Part shown: piece after piece, positions 34,902-43,500 of the stretch
Layout of the letters: each line of letters opens with the position of its first letter
Numbering within the stretch: position 1 is the first letter of the stretch
DNA from: Rhizobium sp. 11515TR
GTDB lineage: Bacteria; Pseudomonadota; Alphaproteobacteria; Rhizobiales; Rhizobiaceae
Assembly: GCF_002277895.1 (NCBI RefSeq)
Contig: NZ_CP022998.1
Location: 2,895,501 to 2,959,500, forward strand
Direction: 5' to 3'
Length of the DNA stretch: 64,000 bases
Translations under genes and position numbers: made by a program
The notes under the pieces: model-generated
What the model saw: only the letters and a program-made list of their open reading frames with translations
Told to the model about the DNA's origin: nothing
Databases searched by the model: none

Positions 34902-35420
34902 TTATGCTTTTCGTCTGAAATAGCGAACGAAACGCGTCGGATAAGTGTCCTTTTCTCCAGCCGGAACGGCAAGCTCGCTATCCGCCTGCCAGATCCCGGG
35001 ATCGATCTTTGGAAAGGATGTGTCGCCCTCTACGTCCGCCTCGACATGGGTGATCAGCAGCCGGTCTGCCAGACCGATCGCCTGCCGATAGATTTCGCCA
35101 CCGCCGAGGATGCAGATTTCGTCGACATTGCTCTCGTTCGCCAGACGCGACGCAACCGAAATCGCTTCATCGAGCGAGTGCGCCACCGTTATTCCCTCGG
35201 CTGTAAAATCGGTATCCCGGGTAATGACGACATTCGGTCGGCCCGGCAGCGGCTTGCCGATCGACTGGAACGTCTTGCGACCCATGATTACGGGTTTGCC
35301 GAGCGTCATCGCTTTGAAGCGCTTGAGATCGGACGACAGTCGCCAGGGCATATCGCCTTCGCGCCCGATGATGCCGTTGCGCGATACGGCAACGACGATG
35401 GTCTTGATCGGCTGGGTCAT
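34902..35420 (-). CDS. folA: Dihydrofolate reductase
   Basis: NADPH-dependent reduction of dihydrofolate to tetrahydrofolate, cytosolic, 172 residues. Seen in order: IVVAVSRNGIIGREGDMPWRLSSDLKRFK (active-site loop; the acidic residue is the Asp of GDMPW), VIMGRKTFQSIGKPLPGRPNVVITRD, and ICILGGGEIYRQAI (NADPH pyrophosphate loop). GGGAG precedes the ATG. It cooperates with ThyA, encoded 2.4 kb upstream on the same strand; three unrelated genes separate the two here. Confidence 0.97.
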   Translation of the reverse strand: MTQPIKTIVVAVSRNGIIGREGDMPWRLSSDLKRFKAMTLGKPVIMGRKTFQSIGKPLPGRPNVVITRDTDFTAEGITVAHSLDEAISVASRLANESNVDEICILGGGEIYRQAIGLADRLLITHVEADVEGDTSFPKIDPGIWQADSELAVPAGEKDTYPTRFVRYFRRKA

Positions 35421-35525
35421 GCGTCTCCCTCAGTCTGCCTCACCGACGCCAGTGCGAGTCGGTCCAACGAGTTTATATCATCATGGCCGCAACGGCAGAT
35501 GGAACGTACCTGCCACGGCCTGGTA

Positions 35526-36362
35526 TCAGGCGCCACTATTCAATTTATCGAGCTGGCCGGCCAAAATGCCTCCATTTTCCCGATCCTTGGCCATCTTCCG
35601 ATAGAGCCCGGCCATGCCTTTGAAGATCAAGGCAGCTGGATCATCCTCGCCGAGGAATTCGGAAATCTCATCCATCTCCGCGACCCAGCGATAGGCTTTC
35701 GGATACATGTCCGGAATGCCGTGGACAAATTTCGCGTCGAGGTCCGGCAGGCTTTCCTGAAGTTCACGTTTCAGGGCAGCATCTGCCCCTGAACGGATGG
35801 CGGCAAGCAGCATGGCGGTGCCGAGGCCCGTCACGCCCTTGTTGATGCCCGCGTAGCACATCTTCAGTGCGGAGGCCGCGCCGATCGCCCCATCGATGCT
35901 GCGGACCTGCAGTCCGTATTCGACCAGCACGCCGCTGTCGTTCGCCGTATCGCCGCTCACATAGAGTTTCGGTCCCTTCTGGCCGGGCTTCGGCGGACCG
36001 CCGATGATGGAGCCGTCGAGAACCACGCCGCAGTCGCCGCTGAAGATCGCCGCAATCTCCGCCATGGTCTTCGGCGAGATCGCATTGCAGTCAAGGAATG
36101 TTGCCTTACGGCCGCTTCGCCGCATTTCGCCGGCAATCTGCTCGGCGACGGCAATCGCCTCCGCAGGCGGAACGATGGAAAGAATGAGAGACGACGCCGC
36201 GATGGCGTCCAATCCGACCGGCTCCATGCCGGCTGCTTTCGCCCGCTCGATGGTCGAAGCCGAACGCCCTTCGAGATAGGTGAGCACCCTCGCCCCCTTT
36301 TCGACCAAACGCCGGCCAATGGCACTTCCCATGGCGCCGGCTCCGATGACTGCGATCTCCAC
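35526..36362 (-). CDS. NAD(P)-dependent beta-hydroxyacid dehydrogenase family protein (DUF1932)
   Basis: Dehydrogenase of about 278 residues. The N-terminal Rossmann domain begins IAVIGAGAMGSAIGRRLVEKGARVLTY, and the motif DCNAISPKTMAEIA replaces the usual serine-glycine substrate loop. The C-terminal half matches the DUF1932 helical domain, with the conserved Lys in ASALKMCYAGINKGVTGLGTAML. The GTG at 36362 is chosen since AAGGAG lies 7 nt before it; the TTG at 36368 is weaker. Relatives are often annotated as 6-phosphogluconate-like or 3-hydroxyisobutyrate-like dehydrogenases; the true substrate is unknown. It is one of three genes that separate folA from thyA. Confidence 0.85.
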   Translation of the reverse strand: MEIAVIGAGAMGSAIGRRLVEKGARVLTYLEGRSASTIERAKAAGMEPVGLDAIAASSLILSIVPPAEAIAVAEQIAGEMRRSGRKATFLDCNAISPKTMAEIAAIFSGDCGVVLDGSIIGGPPKPGQKGPKLYVSGDTANDSGVLVEYGLQVRSIDGAIGAASALKMCYAGINKGVTGLGTAMLLAAIRSGADAALKRELQESLPDLDAKFVHGIPDMYPKAYRWVAEMDEISEFLGEDDPAALIFKGMAGLYRKMAKDRENGGILAGQLDKLNSGA

Positions 36363-36464
36363 GGCCAATCTCCTTCTCCGATCGAGGAAGACGGCAGCAT
36401 ATCGCCTATCGTTCGGCCGGACGAGCGCAATGCCTTGCGGTCACGGTAAGTTTAGCGCCGGCCG

Positions 36465-37031
36465 TCAAGCGTTGCGAAACACGAGGACGGCATAGATGCA
36501 GGGCTCTCCGCTTTCATTCTTGAAGACGCAATCCGTCGGCGGACCGAGCTCGAGGCAATCGCCCACGGACATCGAGTGCCTCGTCTCTCCCTCGAGAAAG
36601 GTCAGCCGTCCCTCCAGCACCCAGATGAGCTGCCGCATGAAGGTATAAGCCGATGCGGGCATCGGAACCTCCGCGCCGGCAGGCAACTCGATGCGGACGA
36701 GATCGAGCGGCAGGTCCGACTTCGGGGAAACGTGCCGGCGCTCATAGCCCGTTTGCGGATCGACCCAGACGGGCTGCTCTTCCTTTCGGAGAAACCGGCC
36801 CTGCTGCATCTCCGCACGCGCCATCAGGGCTGACATGCTCAGGCTGAAGGCACCGGAAAGCTTGCCGAGCAGCGTCGCCGTCGGGCTGCTTTCGCCGCGC
36901 TCGATCTTGTGGATCATGGCACGGGATACCGTAGAACGGTCCGCCAGCTCCGTCAGCGACCAGCCGCGGCTTTCCCGTTCGATGCGAATGCGTGCGCCTA
37001 TGCGCCTGTCGATATTATCAAGGTGAGACAT
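36465..37031 (-). CDS. XRE-cupin transcriptional regulator
   Basis: Two-domain regulator of 188 residues. Residues 5-65 are an XRE-type helix-turn-helix (IGARIRIERESRGWSLTELADRSTVSRAMIHKIERGESSPTATLLGKL); the C-terminal cupin (MRQLIWVLEGRLTFLEGETRHSMSVGDCLELGPPTD) probably senses a small molecule. Such proteins usually control a neighbouring metabolic gene. The ATG at 37031 is preferred over the longer frame to 37067. It is divergent from a PAT-like acetyltransferase at 37239, and three TAGTGGA sites lie in the gap, one 10 bp before its start. Confidence 0.9.
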   Translation of the reverse strand: MSHLDNIDRRIGARIRIERESRGWSLTELADRSTVSRAMIHKIERGESSPTATLLGKLSGAFSLSMSALMARAEMQQGRFLRKEEQPVWVDPQTGYERRHVSPKSDLPLDLVRIELPAGAEVPMPASAYTFMRQLIWVLEGRLTFLEGETRHSMSVGDCLELGPPTDCVFKNESGEPCIYAVLVFRNA

Positions 37032-37040
37032 GCGTTTTAC

Positions 37041-37221
37041 TATAGTGGACTTCCGGAAGGCTGGCAATTAGCGCCCTGCAAATCCGAAAACCTGCTCTCT
37101 CAGGAACCTCATAGCGCGGTGCGTTTTATCCGTCGGATATATATAATAATATAGTGGACAGATATGGAAATCGATGTATGACAAGATAGAGTAACAAAGA
37201 CATCTATCCGATTTAGTGGAT
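37041..37221. promoter_or_regulatory. Three TAGTGGA direct repeats and a TATCCG palindrome
   Basis: TATAGTGGAC occurs at 37041-37050 and again exactly at 37150-37159; TTTAGTGGAT follows at 37212-37221. All three read the same way. A perfect inverted repeat TATCCG-T-CGGATA lies at 37127-37139, and TATCCG recurs at 37205-37210, just before the third site. The gap is notably AT-rich. The sites bracket the divergent promoters of the XRE-cupin and acetyltransferase genes. Confidence 0.55.
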
Positions 37222-37238
37222 GCCCTACGGAGCCGCCG

Positions 37239-37760
37239 ATGCAAATTCGCGATGCGAGAGACGAGGATCTCGCGGGAATAACCGCGATCTATAACGACGC
37301 CGTCGCCAATACCACCGCGATCTGGAACGAGACGCAGGTCGACATCGCCAATCGCAAACGATGGCTGCAGGATCGGCATAAGCTCGGTTACCCCGTGCTG
37401 GTAGCGATCGATGATCATGGAGAAGTGGTCGGCTATGCCTCCTTCGGCGACTGGCGCGCATTCGACGGTTATCGCCACACGGTCGAGCATTCGGTCTATG
37501 TCCGAAACGATCAATATCGCGGCGGCATCGGCAAGGCGCTGATGATCGAGCTCATCGGGCGAGCCCGGGCGATCGGCAAACATGCGATGGTCGCAGGCAT
37601 CGAAGCCGGCAATGTCGCCTCCATACGGCTGCACGAAAAACTCGGCTTCCAGCAGGTCGGCCTCCTCCCGCAGGTCGGCACGAAGTTCGGGCGGTGGCTG
37701 GATCTCGCCTTCCTGCAGCTGCTGCTGGACGAACGCGTCGATCCCGATCCCAAACCATAA
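37239..37760 (+). CDS. GNAT acetyltransferase, phosphinothricin/YncA-like
   Basis: Acetyltransferase of 173 residues resembling the PAT/Bar and MnaT (YncA) group that acetylates phosphinothricin, methionine sulfoximine or related amino acids. Family landmarks: DARDEDLAGITAIYNDAVANTTAIWNE, GYASFGDWRAFDGYRHTVEHSVYV, the acetyl-CoA loop DQYRGGIGKALMIELI, and GNVASIRLHEKLGFQQVGLLPQVGTKFGRWLDLAFLQ. The divergent XRE-cupin gene and shared operator-like repeats suggest joint regulation. Which amino-acid analogue is the natural substrate is not known. Confidence 0.9.
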   Translation: MQIRDARDEDLAGITAIYNDAVANTTAIWNETQVDIANRKRWLQDRHKLGYPVLVAIDDHGEVVGYASFGDWRAFDGYRHTVEHSVYVRNDQYRGGIGKALMIELIGRARAIGKHAMVAGIEAGNVASIRLHEKLGFQQVGLLPQVGTKFGRWLDLAFLQLLLDERVDPDPKP

Positions 37761-37831
37761 CCTGCAGGCATGGGGATCATGCCGATCACGGTGGCGAAAC
37801 TCATTCTCGCCGGCGTTGCCGGCCGAAACGC

Positions 37832-38752
37832 CTAAACCGCGACTTCGGCGGCGATCGCCGCATGCGGCTCGTACCCCAGAACCTCGAAATCCGCGATGCG
37901 ATAATCGTCGATGCTGTCGGGTCGGCGTAGTAGGCGCAAGGTCGGGAACGGCTTCGGCTCACGGCTGAGCTGCTCGCGGATCGCATCCAGATGGTTGAGA
38001 TAGAGGTGGACGTCACCACCCGACCAGACCAGCTCGCCCATATCCATATCGACCTGCTGCGCGACCATGGCGAGCAAAACCGCCTGTTGACAGATGTTGA
38101 ATGGATTGCCGAGGAACAGATCGCATGAGCGCTGGAAAACCATCAGACTGAGACGCGGCCGCTTGCCCCCTTCGGCAGAGATGTTCGATACGTGGAACTG
38201 ATAGACCATGTGGCAGGGATGCAGCGCCATGTCGGCAAGTTCTCCGACATTCCAGGCATGGAAAATCATCCGGCGGCTGCTGGGATTGGTCTTGAGATCC
38301 TTGATGACAGCAGCGAGTTGGTCATGCACCCGGCCCTCTGCATCGCGCCATTGCCGCCACTGCTTGCCGTAGACCGGGCCGAGATCGCCCCATTGCAGAG
38401 CAAAGGCCTCGTCTTCCAGAATGCGCTTTTCAAAAGCGACCTGATCGATCTCTTCGCCCGTGATCTTGCGATATTTGGCGAGCGGCCAGTCGGTCCAGAT
38501 CCGCACATTTTCCTTCAGCAGATTGCGGATATTGGTGTCACCGGTCAGGAACCAGAGCATCTCCTTGACGGCGAGCTTCCAGTAGACGCGCTTGGTGGTA
38601 AAGATCGGGATCTGCCCCTTCGAAAGATCGAAACGCATCATCGCGCCGAGACCGCTTAAGGTGCCGACGCCGGTGCGATCGATGCGGCGATCGCCGTGCT
38701 CGAGCAGATGCGCCATCAGGTCGAGATATTGATACTCTGGGTGACGAGCCAT
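37832..38752 (-). CDS. thyA: Thymidylate synthase
   Basis: Methylates dUMP to dTMP using methylenetetrahydrofolate, releasing dihydrofolate that FolA recycles. It is 306 residues long, about 40 more than the E. coli enzyme, because of an insertion around LAKYRKITGEEIDQVAFEKRILEDEAFALQWGDLG. The catalytic Cys is in MALHPCHMVYQFHV, and the dUMP-binding signatures RRMIFHAWNV, QRSCDLFLGNPFNI and DVHLYLNHLD are all present. The ATG at 38752 starts MARHPEYQYLDLM, the family N-terminus; a frame to 38854 is spurious. The 5' side borders ssrA, which is transcribed away from it. Confidence 0.97.
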   Translation of the reverse strand: MARHPEYQYLDLMAHLLEHGDRRIDRTGVGTLSGLGAMMRFDLSKGQIPIFTTKRVYWKLAVKEMLWFLTGDTNIRNLLKENVRIWTDWPLAKYRKITGEEIDQVAFEKRILEDEAFALQWGDLGPVYGKQWRQWRDAEGRVHDQLAAVIKDLKTNPSSRRMIFHAWNVGELADMALHPCHMVYQFHVSNISAEGGKRPRLSLMVFQRSCDLFLGNPFNICQQAVLLAMVAQQVDMDMGELVWSGGDVHLYLNHLDAIREQLSREPKPFPTLRLLRRPDSIDDYRIADFEVLGYEPHAAIAAEVAV

Positions 38753-38972
38753 CTTCCGCTCCGAAATCGCTTGAATTTCCGGCCGTGAGGCTGCCCAACA
38801 GCGGCCTACCGATTCCTTTTTCACAATTCTAATGACAAGCCGCTGCGAAACCAACTGCGGCCAAACGTAATTCAGGCAAATCTCAGAGACTCGGCGGACA
38901 AACCGATGTTTCCGCGAAGCATTTATGACAATTGCCCTTCCCTTCGCCTGCGGAAAACACTATATCAGCCTT

Positions 38973-39305
38973 GCCGGTCTTCGGGCCGGCTATGGCGATA
39001 AATGAGCGGTGTAATAAACCTATTGGACCCGGGGGCGGTACCCGGCGCCTCCACCAAAAACCGGCCGGCAAGACTGGCGACAGACCGGCTTTTGATGGGG
39101 GCGAAACAGGATCGACAAGGGTGTAAAGATCGACTTTTCGCTCGGCATTGTACCGCCGTTATCGGGCTAAGATTGTAGTTGCAAACGACAACTATGCGGA
39201 AGCTCGTCTCGCTGCTTAATCGCGGTGTGACACTTCAAATAAAGTCCTAAGGGGTCGCACTCTTAGGCGGGGTTCGAAGGCACCTGGCAACAGAAGCCTT
39301 CACCT
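38973..39305 (+). ncRNA. ssrA: Two-piece (circularly permuted) tmRNA
   Basis: The RNA that rescues stalled ribosomes. In this lineage the gene is permuted: the acceptor piece comes first and ends in CCA at 39056, then a spacer of about 40 nt is removed, and the coding piece starts at 39097 with GGGGGCGAAACAGG. The 7-bp acceptor stem pairs GGGGGCG (39097-39103) with CGCCTCC (39046-39052); a 5-bp T-stem (CCGGG/CCCGG) lies at 39029-39045. The tag frame 39181-39219 encodes ANDNYAEARLAA followed by TAA, an alphaproteobacterial tag ending in LAA. Stem pairs CCTAAG/CTTAGG and GAAGGC/GCCTTC follow. TATATC at 38961 is a likely -10 box. Exact outer ends are estimates. Confidence 0.93.
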
Positions 39306-39422
39306 TCTTCTCCAGTGCTATATTATAGATCGACATGCGGTGACTCGCGCATAGGGCTTTTCCGGCGGCGTTCAGCGTGGCATAAGCCTATAAAAAACAT
39401 GGCCAACGAAAGACAGGAAAGC

Positions 39423-39935
39423 ATGGGGCAGGATCATATCCGCTACGACATTTTGGCACAGGACGCCCTGCGTGGAGTGATCCGCAAGGTGCTGACCGAG
39501 GTCGGCGCTACAGGCCGCCTGCCCGGTGACCACCATTTCTTCATCACTTTTCTGACTGGCGCTCCGGGCGTGCGCATTTCGCAGCACCTGAAGGCGAAGT
39601 ATCCCGAGCAGATGACCATCGTCATCCAGCACCAGTTCTGGGATCTGAAGATCAGCGAAAGCCAGTTCGAGATCGGCCTTTCCTTCTCCGACGTTCCGGA
39701 AAAACTGGTCGTCCCCTTCAACGCCATCCGCGGCTTCTATGACCCATCTGTGAATTTCGAGCTGGAGTTCGACGTGCCGCTGGCTGACGAGGAAGAGGAA
39801 ACCTCCTCAAGCGAGATCACCGCCTATCCGGTGCCGGTCGAAGGCGAGGAAGCGCCGGCGGCCGCAGCCAAGGAGGGCGAGGAAAAGAAGCCGGGATCGG
39901 TCGTCTCCCTCGACGCATTCCGCAAGAAGCAATAG
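39423..39935 (+). CDS. sspB: ClpXP adaptor SspB, alphaproteobacterial type
   Basis: Adaptor that binds ssrA-tagged proteins and hands them to the ClpXP protease; 170 residues. The folded part (MGQDHIRYDILAQDALRGVIRKVLTEV, HHFFITFLTGAPGVRIS, FWDLKISESQFEIGLSFSDVPEKLVVPFNAIRGFYDPSVNFELEF) is typical of the SspB-alpha group. A flexible acidic and alanine-rich linker leads to the C-terminal GSVVSLDAFRKKQ, the ClpX-tethering tail. The ATG at 39423 has AGGAAAG upstream and is preferred to 39399. It is only about 120 bp after ssrA, whose tag it recognises. Confidence 0.95.
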   Translation: MGQDHIRYDILAQDALRGVIRKVLTEVGATGRLPGDHHFFITFLTGAPGVRISQHLKAKYPEQMTIVIQHQFWDLKISESQFEIGLSFSDVPEKLVVPFNAIRGFYDPSVNFELEFDVPLADEEEETSSSEITAYPVPVEGEEAPAAAAKEGEEKKPGSVVSLDAFRKKQ

Positions 39936-39944
39936 GCATTGGAG

Positions 39945-39966
39945 GGGAAGCATTCGCTTCCCTTTT
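39945..39966 (+). terminator. Rho-independent terminator of sspB
   Basis: Arms GGGAAGC and GCTTCCC with an ATTC loop are followed by TTTT, 10 bp after the sspB stop. Confidence 0.85.
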
Positions 39967-39989
39967 CATATCGGTAACGGAAGAGATCG

Positions 39990-40184
39990 ATGAGCGCCGA
40001 AATCGTCAATCTGCGCCAGTTTCGCAAAAAGCAGGCCCGCTCGGACAAGGAAAAGCAGGCGGAGCAAAACCGCATCGCCTTCGGGCGAACCAAGGCTGAG
40101 AAGAAGCTGACGACGACGCTTAACGAAAAGGCCGCGAAGACGCACGAGGCCGGCCGAATCGAAACCAAGACGACCGAAGACTAG
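39990..40184 (+). CDS. DUF4169 family small protein
   Basis: A 64-residue, highly charged protein (MSAEIVNLRQFRKKQARSDKEKQAEQN...) matching the DUF4169 family found in Rhizobiales, often near sspB and the ribbon-helix-helix gene as here. It has no cysteine and no hydrophobic segment and is probably helical and cytosolic. Function unknown. GGAAGAG precedes the ATG. Confidence 0.85.
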   Translation: MSAEIVNLRQFRKKQARSDKEKQAEQNRIAFGRTKAEKKLTTTLNEKAAKTHEAGRIETKTTED

Positions 40185-40288
40185 TTTAGACTCCCAGATA
40201 AAAAACTTCAGAAATCAGTTGCTTACTTCCCCATTTTGAATCACTTTCAGAAATATCCCGCCATTTCCGATTTTTGATCGATCCGCTG

Positions 40289-40501
40289 ATGATCCGTAAA
40301 CATTCCGCGACGCTTCATGGCCATCGCACAAGCTTTTCCCTTGAAGATGCCTTCTGGACAGAACTGAAGGCGATCGCCAGCGCGCGCGGTACGTCGCTCG
40401 CAGCGTTGATCTCCGAGATCGATGACGGGCGCGAAGCAGGCAGCAACCTCTCCTCGGCACTTCGCCTCTATGTCCTCAGATGGCTGAAGGATCGCAACTG
40501 A
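40289..40501 (+). CDS. Ribbon-helix-helix domain protein
   Basis: Small protein of 70 residues with an RHH_4-like fold: the beta strand HRTSFSLEDAFWTELKAIASARGTSLAALISEID is followed by a second helical part (SNLSSALRLYVLRWLKD). Such proteins are usually DNA-binding or antitoxin-like, but no toxin gene is beside it, and conserved linkage with sspB and DUF4169 argues for a housekeeping regulator. The ATG at 40289 is chosen; a TTG at 40274 in frame adds five residues. No clear ribosome site is visible for either. Confidence 0.8.
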   Translation: MIRKHSATLHGHRTSFSLEDAFWTELKAIASARGTSLAALISEIDDGREAGSNLSSALRLYVLRWLKDRN

Positions 40502-40579
40502 ACGGTTGCGGGAAACTGGCGACAATGTCGTGAGCGCGCATCTGCCGCTCGACATAGATCGATTTGCAATTTGGCCGCC

Positions 40580-43500
40580 CTACTGGGCAACTCCCGGCAA
40601 TTCATTGAAGTTCAACGGTGCCGTCGTTTGCGGCGCAGGCGGATGCTGCGTTTCGGCCTTGGCTCGCGCGTCGGCCGCCGCCTTGGCCTTGGCTGCCTCC
40701 TCGGCTGCCTGCTTGGCACGCGCCTCTTCCTCCTCCTGCTTTTGCGCAGCCGCCTGCCGGGCCAGATCGCGCAGCCGTTCTTCTTCCGCACGACGCTGCT
40801 GCTCGACGGCGGCATCGCGCTGGCGCTGAGCCTCGCGCACGCCTGCAACATACTTGTACAGCGCCACCTCGCGCCGCAGCCGCTGCTTTTCAAGCACATT
40901 GGCCTGCAGGCGCTCGACACGCCGGCGCTCGCGCTCGAATGCCCGAACCGACAGGAAGCTGGTCACGTCCGTCACGTCCATTGTCCGGCCGGGTGAGTCC
41001 AGCGGTCCGGCGAAATCGAGGCGCAGCGCCGGTTCCGCCCCGCTCTGCGCTTCTGCGCCGGCGTTGAAATCGATGCCGAGAGAGCCGCGCATACGCTCAT
41101 CCGGCAGGCTGATTTCGGCATTGCCCGAAAGCCTTGCCAGATCGTTGCTGGCAGCAATATTGGTCGCCCGCACCACGCCGGCGGAAATGTTGAAAGGGAT
41201 GCTGGTCGCCGGAAGGACCGCTTCGCCGTTGTTGAGCAGCGTCTGCACGATCGGCAGCACCTTGGCGGCGGTGATATCGCCTTGAATCTGATCCGTCGCC
41301 GCAAGCAGCGGCGGCATGACGGAAAGATTGAGGCCACGTACATGCGTCTCGCTGAGCTTCATTTCACCCGAACCGCTGGCATTGGCCGCAAGGTCGGCAA
41401 TGCTCTTGCCGCTCGCTTCGGCATTCATCGCAAGGCCGAAGCGGCCAGTGGCAAGCGGCGCACCGTCGCGCTGCCAGGCGACAGCAGCAAGATCACCGTT
41501 AGCCAGGCTAAGCTTCGTCTGCAGCAGACCGGTACCGTCGGAATTGGCGAACATCGCGCTGCCGGTCAGCGTGCCGCCGTTCCAGCCGCCCGTCAGATCG
41601 TTAAGCCGCAATTCTTCGCCCTTGTAGGTCGCATTGGCGGTGAAATTCGAAATGGGACCGAATATGCCGGGCCAAACCTGCTTTGCGGAAAGCTTGACGC
41701 CGATATCCATTCCGGTGAAGGCAGGCAGACCGAGTTTATCCTGGTTCAGAATGCCCGTCTTCGGATCGCTCATCGGCCCGTAGATAGCTTCCGCCAGCCA
41801 GTCGAGATCCGCCTTGTCGAGCGACAATTCACCCGATGCCTTGAGATTCGGCGCCTTCCGATCGACGGTCAGCGTACCGGACATGTTGTTGTCGGCAAAC
41901 AGCCCCTTCATGTCCGAAAACACGATCTTGTCCGGGTTTAGGGCGGCATTGGCCTGGAATTTCACCGGCAAACCGGCGCCCATCTGCGGAATACCGATGC
42001 CGTTCATCACGAAATAAGGATCGATGTCAGCGCTTTCGAGCGATAGCGCTATGTTGCCGTTCAGGAAGGTAGCAGGACGGACATCCACCTTGCCGTTTGC
42101 GGTAAACGACGTCTTGTCGGTCGCAAATGTCAGTGCGGCATCCGCCGGATCGGTGCCGCTTGCGGACACTTTCAGCGTCAGACGGCCGTTGGCGTCGGCT
42201 TCGACGGGCAACGGATCGAGACCCGCCTGGCCAAACAGGATCGACGTCACCGAATTTTCCAGCGTTCCCTCGAGCGTCGTGGTGCCCTTGCCCGTGAACG
42301 CCGAAAGATCGGACATGCGATAATCGAAATTGACACGGCTGCCGTTGGAAACGCCGGCAAGCGTCACCGTCAGCGCATTGTCCTGATCCCCGCCGAGCGT
42401 CACCGCCCCGCGAAGAGCCGTGTTTCCATACCAGGCAGCATTGCGCACCAACCGGTCCATGACAGGATGGTGCGGCAGATGCTGGCGCAGCATTTCGAAG
42501 AACGGCCCGGGATCGGCGGCCTTGAAGGTGATCTCGCCCGATCCCTTGTAATCGGAAGGCGAGCCGTCGGCGCGACCGGTTGCGGTGATTTCGGCGCCGG
42601 CGACATTGTGCACCGAAAGCTTGTCGATCGTCAGAGCGCCGTCGGCAACGGAAAATGAGGTATCGACATTATCGGCCGGCACGCCGAAGGCCATGAATTT
42701 TCCAGCCTGCAAATGCGCCGTGATCCGATGATCGAAGAGGGATTCCCCCGTATCCTGCCCCGTGAAGAGCCCAGTCAGCGCCCTCAGCGCGTCGAGGTCG
42801 AGGGCATCGCCGGTCAGGTCGACGGCAAGCTTTGACGGGGTCTTATCCGTCCCGCTCTGGCGATCGATCCGGCCTTTCAGTGTGGCCGAACCGATTGCGA
42901 TCTCAAGATTTTCGAAGCGTTGTTCGTCATGCTTCAGGCTGACATCGGCAGAGAAGCCGGCCTGACGCAGCTGGCGTATCGCCGGATCGACCGACCCAAC
43001 AAGCCACGACGCCAATCCCGAGGGCTGATTGGACGCGACAATCAGATTGCCGATGAAATTCGGCTCGCCCATCAGCATGAGATTGCCGCGAGCTTCGACC
43101 TGCGTGCGGCCGGGCATCGTGCCGATCGCATGATCGATCTTCCATCCCGTTCCCGCCGGTTCGAGATCGAGCTGTACGTCGCGTATGGTCGTGTCACCCG
43201 CCACGATCGCAGGCAGGCGAAAGGTCGCCTTGCCGGGGACCTGTGGCACAGGGATTTCAGCCGCGATCGCAATCAGATTGTTGAGGCGCTGACGTGCCGA
43301 GATTGCCGGGTTGCGATTGGTCTTGCCGTTGGTGCCCTTGTTATTGCCGAGACGGTTGACGTCGATCTGCTGTCCATCGGCCGTCAGCAGGAATTCCGGC
43401 TTGGAGCCCGTATCCAGCGTCGCCTCACCGGTGACAACATAAGGATCGTCATCGGCGCCGACTTCGAGGCGGTATTCGGGGACGCGAATGCGATCATTCG

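Noticed and set aside
37131..37160. AT-rich stretch that looks like a microsatellite or origin element
   Set aside because: It is short and irregular, and it sits in a divergent promoter where AT-richness is expected; no DnaA boxes or partition genes are near.
40289..40501. Ribbon-helix-helix protein as antitoxin of a toxin-antitoxin pair
   Set aside because: No toxin-like frame overlaps or follows it; the next gene is AsmA on the other strand.
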